DNA of 64,000 nucleotides, taken from Streptomyces sp. NBC_00258. GTDB taxonomy: Bacteria; Actinomycetota; Actinomycetes; Streptomycetales; Streptomycetaceae. Position 1 is the first letter of the stretch, and every line of letters starts with the position of its first letter. Location: the NCBI RefSeq assembly GCF_036182465.1, contig NZ_CP108081.1, forward strand, positions 3,534,001 to 3,598,000, in the 5' to 3' direction. This document shows, piece after piece, positions 43,039 to 50,930 of the stretch. Position numbers and translations under genes: made by a program. The notes under the pieces are model-generated. The model saw nothing but the letters and a program-made list of their open reading frames with translations. It had not been told where the DNA came from and searched no databases.

Positions 43039-44334
43039 GTGACCTCACCAGCGACGCCGATGCCACCCGCCGGGGAGCCCGGCCCGGACGCCGTCCCCGA
43101 CGTCTTCGATCCCCGGCAGTACGCAGCCGGTGTCCCCCACGCCGCCTACCGCGTCCTGCGCGACCACCATCCGGTGGCCTGGCAGCAGGAGCCCGAGGTT
43201 CTCGGCTGGCCGGCCGGGCCCGGCTTCTGGGCGGTCACCCGGCACGCCGATGTGGTCCGGGTCCTGAAGGACTCGGGGACGTACTCCTCGTATCTCGGGG
43301 CGACCCAGATCAGGGATCCGGATCCGGACGACCTGCCGTTCATCCGGCGGATGATGCTCAATCAGGATCCGCCGGGACACGGGAGGTTGAGGCGGCCGGT
43401 CAGCCGGGCGTTCACGCCGCGTCGCGTCGACCACTTCGCGTCGGTCGCCCGCACCCGGGCCCGCTCGCTCTTCGAACAGGCGGTGGCGACCGCCCGCAGG
43501 AACGACGGCACGTGCGACCTCGTGACCGATGTCACCGACGACTACGCCCTGCTCAACCTGGCGGATCTGCTCGGTGTGCCGGAGAGCGACCGCGGGCTGC
43601 TGCTGCACTGGACCCAGCGGGTCATCGGCTACCAGGACCCGGACGAGGCGGGCCCGCCCGTGCTGGACGCCGTGGGCAGACCGGTCAACCCCCGTTCCCC
43701 AGCGGCACTGCGGGACATGTTCGCGTACGCCCGCGAGCTGGCCGGCCACAAGCGGCGGCATCCCGGCGACGACGTCATGACCGCACTCGCCGCCGACAGT
43801 GAACTCGCCACCGCCGAACTGGAGATGTTCTTCTTCCTGCTGACGGTCGCGGGCAACGACACGGTTCGCGGCGCGGCTCCCGGCGGGCTGCTGGCGCTGG
43901 CCGGGCATCCGGAGGCGTACGACCAACTGCGCGCCGGGCACGTCGACTTGGAGTCGGCCGTCGACGAACTCCTGCGGTGGCACCCGCCGGTGCTCACCTT
44001 CCGTCGCACCGCCGTGCGCGACACCGAGCTGGCCGGGACGCGGATCCGCGCCGGGGACAAGGTGGTGGTCTTCCACGCCTCCGCCAACCACGACGAGCGG
44101 GTGTTCGCCGAGCCGCACCGGCTCGACCTGGCACGTACGCCGAATCCGCACGTCTCCTTCGGGGACGGACCGCACGTCTGTCTGGGCGCGCACTTCGCCC
44201 GGCTGCAACTGCGGGTGCTGTACGAGGAGGCGCTGCGCGCCCTGCCCGTGCCGCCGCGCGTCGCCGGGCCTCCGCGGCGGCTCGTCTCCAACTTCATCAA
44301 CGGCCTGAAGTCGCTGCCCCTGCACGTGGCCTGA
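43039..44334 (+). CDS. Cytochrome P450
   Basis: A 431-residue bacterial P450. I-helix LTVAGNDTVRGA (O2 activation, about 272), K-helix ELLRWHPPV (ExxR), and heme loop FGDGPHVCLGAHFAR with the Cys ligand (about 377). The pattern (LNQDPPGHGRLRRPVSRAF; NFINGLKSLPLHV at the C-terminus) resembles the CYP124/125/142 group that oxidises sterol side chains and terpenoids. No ferredoxin gene is adjacent. The GTG start at 43039 has only a weak SD. Substrate unknown. Confidence 0.9.
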   Translation: MTSPATPMPPAGEPGPDAVPDVFDPRQYAAGVPHAAYRVLRDHHPVAWQQEPEVLGWPAGPGFWAVTRHADVVRVLKDSGTYSSYLGATQIRDPDPDDLPFIRRMMLNQDPPGHGRLRRPVSRAFTPRRVDHFASVARTRARSLFEQAVATARRNDGTCDLVTDVTDDYALLNLADLLGVPESDRGLLLHWTQRVIGYQDPDEAGPPVLDAVGRPVNPRSPAALRDMFAYARELAGHKRRHPGDDVMTALAADSELATAELEMFFFLLTVAGNDTVRGAAPGGLLALAGHPEAYDQLRAGHVDLESAVDELLRWHPPVLTFRRTAVRDTELAGTRIRAGDKVVVFHASANHDERVFAEPHRLDLARTPNPHVSFGDGPHVCLGAHFARLQLRVLYEEALRALPVPPRVAGPPRRLVSNFINGLKSLPLHVA

Positions 44335-44392
44335 GTCCGCCGGTTCCGCTGGGCTCCCTGAGGTACGGGTTGACGATCCATTGACCTGCAAC

Positions 44393-44411
44393 TTAGGTTT
44401 GCCTTACCTAA
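44393..44411 (+). promoter_or_regulatory. Iron box (DmdR/IdeR-type) of the surface-protein operon
   Basis: TTAGGTTTGCCTTACCTAA matches the 19-bp actinomycete iron box TTAGGTTAGGCTAACCTAA at 16 of 19 positions. Two possible -35 elements (TTGACG at 44370, TTGACC at 44381) place a -10 inside the box, so iron-loaded DmdR would block transcription. Confidence 0.8.
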
Positions 44412-44442
44412 GTGGTTTTCGCCTCCGAAAGGCCAACTGCCC

Positions 44443-45000
44443 ATGAGATCCGCCGTGTTCGCCCACGCCACCCGAATCGCCGCCGTCGGCGCCACCGCCG
44501 CCGCGCTGACGATCGGGCTCGCCACCTCCGCCTCGGCCGCCACCGCCACGCGGTCCGTGACGGTGAGCGGAACGACGTACAACCTGTCGCTGACGGCCCC
44601 CGACGGCCTGTCTGCCGCCGGGCAGAACATCACCGTCTCCGGCAGCGGCTACAACACCATCCAGGGCGTCTACGTCGGCCTGTGCGTGATACCCGACGGC
44701 GTCGTGCCCGGGGACCCGTCGACGTACACCTCCCGGCCGACCCCCTGCCTGGGCGGCGCGGACCAGACCGGCACGACGGGCGCCTCGCACTGGGTGTCGA
44801 ACTTCGGCGGCGGCACGGTCGCGAACAGCTCCGCCTACGGCTCCGGCGGCTCCTTCGACGTCAGCGTGCACGTGAACCCGAACATCGCTTCCGGCCAGGT
44901 CTGCGGCACGGACGTCGACTGCGCCATCGTGACGCGCGCCGACCACACGGCGAGCGGCACCCGCTCGTACGACGTCTACATCCCGGTCACCTTCTCGTGA
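44443..45000 (+). CDS. Iron-regulated secreted Ig-like/neocarzinostatin-type protein
   Basis: A 185-residue secreted protein with a signal peptide (about 1-33, ending ASA) and a beta-rich mature domain with GLSAAGQNITVSGSGYN and two Cys pairs (LCVIPD/TPCLGG and QVCGTDVDCAI). The fold resembles the Ig-like domain found C-terminal to HtaA heme-binding domains in Streptomyces, but no HtaA domain is present. ATG 44443 has GAAAGG about 10 nt upstream. It follows an iron box and its stop overlaps the next gene (GTGA), so the pair is iron-repressed. A role in heme or iron capture is inferred from context. Confidence 0.75.
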   Translation: MRSAVFAHATRIAAVGATAAALTIGLATSASAATATRSVTVSGTTYNLSLTAPDGLSAAGQNITVSGSGYNTIQGVYVGLCVIPDGVVPGDPSTYTSRPTPCLGGADQTGTTGASHWVSNFGGGTVANSSAYGSGGSFDVSVHVNPNIASGQVCGTDVDCAIVTRADHTASGTRSYDVYIPVTFS

Positions 45001-46505
45001 CCGCGCCTCTCAGAACCCGGGGGCGGAGCGATGTGCTCCGCCCCCGGGCGGCGGGCGCCCTCGTGGGAATCACGGCGGTGGTCCTCACCGCCGTCGTCGT
45101 CAGCACGCCCGCCGTCGGCGCCGACGACCCGCCGGCCACGGACGGGTACGAGCAGACGGCCCGCCTCACGACCGTCGGCAAACCGCTCGACCTGCTGGTG
45201 CACCCCGAGTCGGGGAAGCTGTACGTCGGGTCCGACACGGTCGCCGGTACGACGGGCGGCAGCCTGGCCGGCGTCCATGTCGTCGACCCGGCCTCCGGGA
45301 ACGTACTGAACTGGGTGAAGACCTCGCCCGGCAGCACGGGAGCGCCCGCCCAGCTTCCGGGCAAACGGCTCGCCGGGCCGCTGCCGGGCGACGGGGTGCA
45401 CTACCTGGTCGGGCTGCGCGGGATCGCCGCCGTGAAGGACGGGGACACCGCGGGGCACGGGGGCTGGCTCACCGGGACGACGATCACTCAGGCCAAGGCC
45501 GGCGCGAAAGCCGGCACGGTCGTGGTCGTACGCGGGACGAAACTGGAGGAGGTCACCGTCGGCGAGACGTCGGTGACCGTGGAGCGCTCGCTGACCCTGC
45601 CGGCCGCCGGTGGCCCGCTCGCCGTGGACACCGCCGCCGGGCAGATCTGGGTCACCGACAACACCAACAGCCTCCTGCGCAGGGTCGGTTCGGCCGACTT
45701 CACGCCGGACGGCAAGGAGATCCCGCTCGCCGCGGGGGCCGCGGTGTCCTTCCTGGAGTGGGACACCGAGCGCGGGGTGCTGTGGGCGGGGCGCGGCACC
45801 GTACTGGAGGCGTACGACATCGCCGCCGGCAGACTGGCCGCCTCCTTCGACGCGAAGCCCGGCGACACCATCGCCGATGTCGCCGTGGACCCGCGCTCCG
45901 ACCGGGCGTTCGCGGTGTGGCAGGACTGGGGCAACCCGCCGGAGGAGGGGGACGGCGTGGGGCAGCTCGCGGTGTACGACATGGCGACGCTCAAGGACCT
46001 CGGCATGGGCGCCGAACTGCCGGGAGTCAACGGGCAGTTGGGCAGCTCGTCCGTCGCGGTGACGCCGGGCGGCGACTCGGTGTTCGTCGCGAGCCCGTCC
46101 GAGGCCTCGCTCACCGTGTTCCGGGCGCCGGTGCCGCCGTCGCCCTCCGAGTCGCCGTCACCGTCCGACCCGGTGTCTCCGTCGCCCTCGGACCCGGCCT
46201 CGCCCAGCCCTTCGGACGGAACGTCCGGGCCGCCGCCCGATGACTCCGCTCCGGACGCCGACCCGACCGGTTCAGGCACCACGGTTCCCGTCGACGGTCC
46301 GACCGCCGACGGGAACAGCGCGGGTGGCACGGGAGGCGGTGGCGCGCAGACCACGACCGGTGGCGGCTCGCTCGACAGCACCGGCGACGGATCGCTCGCC
46401 TCTACCGGCACCGACGTGCTCCTGCCCGCCGCGGCCGGCACCGCGGCGCTGGTCGCCACCGGCACCGCCGCGGTGCTGTGGCGCCGCCGACGGGCCACGG
46501 CGTAG
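44997..46505 (+). CDS. Sortase-anchored beta-propeller surface protein
   Basis: A 502-residue wall-anchored protein: signal helix (about 15-40), a YVTN/NHL-like repeated beta-propeller (about 50-375; PLDLLVHPESGKLYVG, DVAVDPRSDRAFAVW, SSVAVTPGGDSVFVA), a Ser/Pro/Asp-rich wall spacer built on SPSPSDP repeats, and a C-terminal sorting signal LASTG, membrane helix and RRRR. LAxTG is the class E sortase motif of Streptomyces. The GTG start overlaps the previous stop, so it is in the same iron-box operon. Ligand unknown; iron control suggests heme or siderophore handling. Confidence 0.85.
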   Translation: MTAPLRTRGRSDVLRPRAAGALVGITAVVLTAVVVSTPAVGADDPPATDGYEQTARLTTVGKPLDLLVHPESGKLYVGSDTVAGTTGGSLAGVHVVDPASGNVLNWVKTSPGSTGAPAQLPGKRLAGPLPGDGVHYLVGLRGIAAVKDGDTAGHGGWLTGTTITQAKAGAKAGTVVVVRGTKLEEVTVGETSVTVERSLTLPAAGGPLAVDTAAGQIWVTDNTNSLLRRVGSADFTPDGKEIPLAAGAAVSFLEWDTERGVLWAGRGTVLEAYDIAAGRLAASFDAKPGDTIADVAVDPRSDRAFAVWQDWGNPPEEGDGVGQLAVYDMATLKDLGMGAELPGVNGQLGSSSVAVTPGGDSVFVASPSEASLTVFRAPVPPSPSESPSPSDPVSPSPSDPASPSPSDGTSGPPPDDSAPDADPTGSGTTVPVDGPTADGNSAGGTGGGGAQTTTGGGSLDSTGDGSLASTGTDVLLPAAAGTAALVATGTAAVLWRRRRATA

Positions 46506-46612
46506 GCCGGGCGGCGGACCGACGGCCCCCCGGCCGCGAAGGGGACGAGCGCACACCCGACCCCCACCCCGGACGGTCCGACAGCCGCGAACAGGCCCGA
46601 CAGGGGCCCGCA

Positions 46613-47290
46613 TCAGTGCTGTTGGACCTTCTGCGGTGTCGCCTCGCTCGGCCGTACGACGACGTAGCCCTCGCCCTGGAGCATCAACTGCACCGCTTCG
46701 CCGGAGCCGCCACGGATCATCGAGCCGATGGACTGCGAACGGTGCAGTGAGGTCTGGAGGTTGGCCGTCCAGCCGACGATCGCGTCCGTGTCGACGTACA
46801 CCGGCCACTGCGGCGAGACCGGGATGACCAGCGGGTTGCCCTCGCAGACGAGACCGAGCCTGCCGTGTCCGGTGAAGACGCTGTTGAACAGCCCGCCGCC
46901 GGTGATGCCCGCGCCCTTCACCGTCTTGATCTCGTACTTCAGCGAGGCGTCGAAGCACAGTACGTTGCGGCCGTTGACGGTGAAGACATCACCGGGGTCG
47001 ATGTCGACGATGAAGCAGTTCTGCGCCTCGTGCGCGAACCAGGCCTCCCCCTGCCCGCGCACCGCCATGAGCGCCAGTCCCTCGCCCGTGACGGCCCTTT
47101 TGAGCATGCCGCCGACGCCCTGGCCCTTGCGCTCGAACTGCAGGTTGCCCCGGTAGGCGATCATCGCCCCCTGCCGGGCGAGCATCTCGCCGTTGACGGC
47201 GTACTTGATCGACTTGGCGTTCTCGACGCTCATGCCCGCCGCAGTGGCCGGCTGCACCATGTACTCGCTGGAAAACAGATCACCCTTCAT
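46613..47290 (-). CDS. AIM24-family protein
   Basis: A 225-residue protein of the AIM24/TerD-like beta-helix family, with VNGEMLARQGAMIAYRGNLQF near the N-terminus and repeated hydrophobic strands such as GLALMAVRGQGEAWFAHEAQNCFIVDI. No signal peptide. Function in bacteria is unknown; the family is related to a mitochondrial respiratory-assembly factor. ATG 47290 has AGGATG upstream. Monocistronic, convergent with the sortase-anchored protein gene. Confidence 0.88.
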   Translation of the reverse strand: MKGDLFSSEYMVQPATAAGMSVENAKSIKYAVNGEMLARQGAMIAYRGNLQFERKGQGVGGMLKRAVTGEGLALMAVRGQGEAWFAHEAQNCFIVDIDPGDVFTVNGRNVLCFDASLKYEIKTVKGAGITGGGLFNSVFTGHGRLGLVCEGNPLVIPVSPQWPVYVDTDAIVGWTANLQTSLHRSQSIGSMIRGGSGEAVQLMLQGEGYVVVRPSEATPQKVQQH

Positions 47291-47378
47291 GCGGGCATCC
47301 TGTCCCGGACGCGCGGGTTCCACCATCCAGCGGCGGGATGAAAGACACCGACGAAGGTATACGTCCGCGAAACGAAAG

Positions 47379-47434
47379 GCAGGGGCGGCCGACGCCCGCT
47401 CGCGTCGGCCGCCCCTGCGGGGCCTTTCGGCCCC
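47379..47434 (-). terminator. Tandem terminators of the subtilase gene
   Basis: A perfect 17-bp stem (47379-47395 with 47402-47418, 6-nt loop), followed directly by a GGGGCC-TTTC-GGCCCC hairpin (47419-47434), about 80-135 nt downstream of the subtilase stop. Confidence 0.8.
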
Positions 47435-47514
47435 ACCCTGTGGGGGGTGGCTGGTCAGTCGTCGATCAGTCGCCGTCCGCCTGGATCAGCAGTCGTCCGA
47501 CGGCCGCTCGACGG

Positions 47515-49317
47515 TCAGAAGGTCAGCTTCCAGCTGTTGATCCTGCCGGTGTCCGCCGAGGCCACGTCCTGCACGCGCAGCTTCCAGGTGCCGTTGGCGG
47601 TCTCGCTGGAGGCGTCCACGGTGTAGGTCGTGTTGACGTTGTCGGCCGAGTCCGAGCCCGAGGACTTCAGCCGGTACGCCGTACCGTCCGGGGCGACCAG
47701 GTCGATCACCAGGTCACCGCGGTAGGTGTGGGTGATGTCGACGCCGACCTGGAGGGCCGAGGGCGCGTTGCCGGTGCGGCCGCTGACGGCGATCGAGGAC
47801 TCGACGGCCGAGCCCGCGTCCGGGATGGAGACGGCCGTGCTGCTGGTGAAGGTGGTGCCCCCCGTGGAGCCTCCGGACCCGCTCACCGCCTGCACCGTCT
47901 TGGCCGCGTCCGCGAGGCCCGCGCCACAGCCGCCCGAGCAAGTACCCGGCAGAGCACGCGAGTTGGTCTTGATCGCGGACTCGATCTGGGCCGGGGTCAG
48001 CGCGGAGTTCGCCGACTTGGCGAGCGCGGCGAGGCCCGCGATGTGCGGGGCTGCCATGCTGGTGCCCTGGTAGTAGGCGTACGACTCCGAACCGGGGCCC
48101 TGCGTACCGGAGTTCAGCGTGGACAGGATGCCGTTGGCGGTGCCGGTGCTGGTCTGGCCACCGGGTGCCGCGATGTCGACGACCGAGCCGAAGTTGGAGT
48201 AACTCGCCTTGGCGCCGGTGCGGTTGAGCGCGGCGACCGAGATGACGTTGCCGCAGCTGGCCGGCGAGTAGTTGGCCGCGTTGGCGTTGCTGTTGCCCGC
48301 CGCGACGACGACCGTGGTGCCCCGGCCGACCGCGTTGTTGATCGCGGTCTGGGTGGCCGTGGTGCAGGCGCCGCCACCGCCCAGGCTCATGTTGATGACC
48401 TTGGCGACGTTGGCGTTGGCCGGGACGCCGGAGACGCTGCCGCCGGACGCCCAGGTGATGGCGTCGATGATGTCGGAGTCGTAGCCGCCGCACTTGCCGA
48501 GGACCCGCAGCGGGGAGATCTTCGCGTTGTACGCGATGCCCGCGACGCCCTTGCTGTTGTTGGTGACGGCCGCGATGGTGCCCGCCACGTGGGTGCCGTG
48601 CCAGGAGGAGGAGCTGCCCGTGGTCTGCTCGCACTCGCCGGCGGCGTACCAGTCGCCCGGGTCGGCCGGGTTGCTGTCGCGCCCGTTGCCGTCGACCGAG
48701 ACCGCGGTGTCGGAGATGAAGTCGTAGCCCGCGACGATGTTGGCGGCGAGGTCGGAGTGGGTGACGTAACCGGTGTCGATGACGGCGACGGTCACGCCGC
48801 TGCCGGTCGCGGTGTCCCAGGCGCCGGGCACGCGCATGCCCGCGGTGGTCTCGAAGAGGTCCCACTGCTTGCTGTACTCGGTGTCGTTCGGGTCGGCCTG
48901 CGGCTTGTTGAGGCGGTCCGGCACGACGTACGCGACCTGCGGGTCGGCCTGGTACTCGGCGACGACGTCGGCGACATCGGCCTTGCTCAGCTGCTCGCCG
49001 AGGTCGACCAGCGCGGCGCCGGTGCCGAGGCGGCGCTGGAAGTCCAGGCTCTCGCCGGCCTCCTTGCCCTTGGCCTCGGCGTCGGCGGAGGCGGCCTTGT
49101 TCGACTTGGCCTCGGTGGCGCCCGACTTGTAGCCGACGATCAGCCGCTCGGCCGGGGCGGCCACGGCAGCGGCGGCGGTCTTCGCGGCCTGCTCGGCGGG
49201 GACCTTGGCGGTGGCGGGACCGGCCAGCGCGAGGGACGTGGCGGTCCCTGCCAGCAGCGTCGCGGAGATCGCGGCGACGGATATCAGCTTCCGTCTCGCG
49301 GGGCGAGGAGTACGCAA
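47515..49317 (-). CDS. Secreted subtilisin-like serine protease (S8) with P-domain
   Basis: A 600-residue preproprotein: signal peptide (about 1-36), an I9-type propeptide with an Ala/Lys-rich stretch (about 40-145), an S8 catalytic domain with Asp in VAVIDTGY, His in HGTHVAGT and Ser in GTSMAAPH, and a C-terminal proprotein-convertase P-domain (about 490-600, DITHTYRGDLVIDLVAPDG). It should be secreted and self-processed. I start at TTG 49317 (MRTPRPARRK signal) with AAAGG upstream; longer frames start without an SD. The SSI-type inhibitor of this window is a plausible regulator of such proteases. Confidence 0.93.
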   Translation of the reverse strand: MRTPRPARRKLISVAAISATLLAGTATSLALAGPATAKVPAEQAAKTAAAAVAAPAERLIVGYKSGATEAKSNKAASADAEAKGKEAGESLDFQRRLGTGAALVDLGEQLSKADVADVVAEYQADPQVAYVVPDRLNKPQADPNDTEYSKQWDLFETTAGMRVPGAWDTATGSGVTVAVIDTGYVTHSDLAANIVAGYDFISDTAVSVDGNGRDSNPADPGDWYAAGECEQTTGSSSSWHGTHVAGTIAAVTNNSKGVAGIAYNAKISPLRVLGKCGGYDSDIIDAITWASGGSVSGVPANANVAKVINMSLGGGGACTTATQTAINNAVGRGTTVVVAAGNSNANAANYSPASCGNVISVAALNRTGAKASYSNFGSVVDIAAPGGQTSTGTANGILSTLNSGTQGPGSESYAYYQGTSMAAPHIAGLAALAKSANSALTPAQIESAIKTNSRALPGTCSGGCGAGLADAAKTVQAVSGSGGSTGGTTFTSSTAVSIPDAGSAVESSIAVSGRTGNAPSALQVGVDITHTYRGDLVIDLVAPDGTAYRLKSSGSDSADNVNTTYTVDASSETANGTWKLRVQDVASADTGRINSWKLTF

Positions 49318-49757
49318 GTGAGTGCCTTTCGTGGCCGGCTCCGGGCAGCGCGAGACGGCGATGCGATGCGGTGCATACGGTGCCGTGCGGTACGGAGCAG
49401 CGGTTCGATTCGCTTCGTCGTCGAAGCGGCGGGGGGTGCAATCGAGAAGGCGCGAGGCCGGCCGTGCGCAAGCCTCCATCAGGGGTTACCTGTGGTTCGG
49501 CTGTGGTCGAACAATAGGCGGAGCCTTTGTCCCGCGGATACGGGGAAAACCCTCGATCCATGGCCGGGAACCCCCTATAGGGACTGGCCAGTTGGCGGGA
49601 AAGGCCCCTTTCCGGACGTTCGGTCCTGTCTCGCCGGGAAGGGGCACGGACGGGGCTGGAGGGGGCTGCCGACGAGAGGAAGTTAGGTTAGCCTTACTTT
49701 TCTCGCCGCCGGCCTCCTGTCGAACTCTTCCCCGGTCTCCCGCCGAAGGAGTCGCCC
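49318..49757. other. 440-bp divergent gap: subtilase and siderophore-protein promoters
   Basis: Contains an inverted repeat GTTCG-8 nt-CGAAC (49495-49512) next to an AT-richer patch that could be the subtilase promoter, a CCCTATAGGG palindrome (49573-49582) and the iron box at 49683. No gene seen. Confidence 0.5.
49683..49701 (+). promoter_or_regulatory. Iron box upstream of siderophore-binding protein
   Basis: TTAGGTTAGCCTTACTTTT keeps the left half of the iron-box consensus exactly (TTAGGTTAG) but is weak in the right half. 57 nt upstream of the ATG. Confidence 0.7.
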
Positions 49758-50849
49758 ATGCACGCCCCGCGCCCCGCCGCCCCCGAGTCCGCGTCCGCGT
49801 CCACCCGCGCGCTCTCCCGTCGCGGCGTCCTCACCGCGGTGGGAGCCCTCGGCCTCGGCGGTCTCCTCACGGCGTGCGGCAGCGACGGAGACAGTGACAG
49901 TGATGGCGGCAGCGCCACCAACTCGTCCGCCGGCGAGGGGACATGGCGTTTCAGGGACGACCGCGGCACGACGGCCGAGGCGGACCGGACGCCGAAGCGC
50001 CTGGTCGCCTTCGTCGGCGCGGCCGCCGCGCTGCACGACCTCGGCATCGAGTGCACGGGCGTCTTCGGCCCGACGAAGCTGGAGAACGGCGAGCCCGACC
50101 CCCGGGCCGGCGGCATCGACGTGGACAAGGTGACGATCCTCGGCAACATCTATCCCCAGTTCAACGTCGAGCGGTACGCGGGACTGCGGCCCGACCTGCT
50201 GATCGCCCAGATGACCGAGCCACCGGCGCTCTGGTACGTCCCCGAGGAGTCGGCCGAGAAGATCGAGTCGCTCGCTCCCAGCGTCGGCATCCTCACCGCG
50301 AAGAGCTCGCTCACCCATGTGATCGGCCGCTTCGCCGAGCTTGCGAAGTCACTCGGCGCGGATCTGACGGCCGACCCGGTCACCTCCGCGGAGGAGCGTT
50401 TCAAGTCGGCCTCGGCCGCCTTGCGCCGGGCGGCGGGAGCGGCGCGCGCGAAGGGCCGTAGCGGCCTGAAGGTCATGGCGGTCGCCGCCTCGGCCGACAT
50501 CCTGTACGTCGCCGCTCCCGACGCCTTCACGGACCTGCGCTTCTACGAGTCGCTCGGTGTCGAGTTCGTGACGCCCTCGAAGACGGGCACGGGCGGCTTC
50601 TGGCAGGAACTCAGCTGGGAGAACGCCGACACGTACGAGGCGGATCTGATCCTCGTCGACAACCGCGACGGCAACCTCCAGCCGGCCGAGCTGAAGAAGA
50701 CCAGGCCGACCTGGGCCCGCCTGCCCGCCGTACGGGCGGACCGGACGTTCCCGTGGGCCGTCGAGGAGCGGTACAGCCACGCCGGGTACGCACCGCGCAT
50801 CGAGCAACTGGCGGCGACTCTGCGGCAGTCGGAGCCCGTGACCTCGTAA
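49758..50849 (+). CDS. Iron-siderophore ABC transporter binding lipoprotein
   Basis: A 363-residue exported lipoprotein with a twin-arginine signal and lipobox (LSRRGVLTAVGALGLGGLLTACGS), an acidic Gly/Ser linker, then a class III periplasmic-binding (FhuD/FepB-like) domain with RTPKRLVAFVGAAAALHDLG and GLRPDLLIAQ. It should bind a ferric siderophore. ATG 49758 has AAGGAG upstream. No permease or ATPase gene follows, so it must work with a transporter encoded elsewhere. Iron-box control fits. Confidence 0.9.
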   Translation: MHAPRPAAPESASASTRALSRRGVLTAVGALGLGGLLTACGSDGDSDSDGGSATNSSAGEGTWRFRDDRGTTAEADRTPKRLVAFVGAAAALHDLGIECTGVFGPTKLENGEPDPRAGGIDVDKVTILGNIYPQFNVERYAGLRPDLLIAQMTEPPALWYVPEESAEKIESLAPSVGILTAKSSLTHVIGRFAELAKSLGADLTADPVTSAEERFKSASAALRRAAGAARAKGRSGLKVMAVAASADILYVAAPDAFTDLRFYESLGVEFVTPSKTGTGGFWQELSWENADTYEADLILVDNRDGNLQPAELKKTRPTWARLPAVRADRTFPWAVEERYSHAGYAPRIEQLAATLRQSEPVTS

Positions 50850-50930
50850 CCGGCCGTCCGCGGGCACGGCGCGGCCGCCGTCGGCTCAGCCTCCCCGCCG
50901 GAGCCCAGTCGTCACGCCCAGTCGTCGGGC

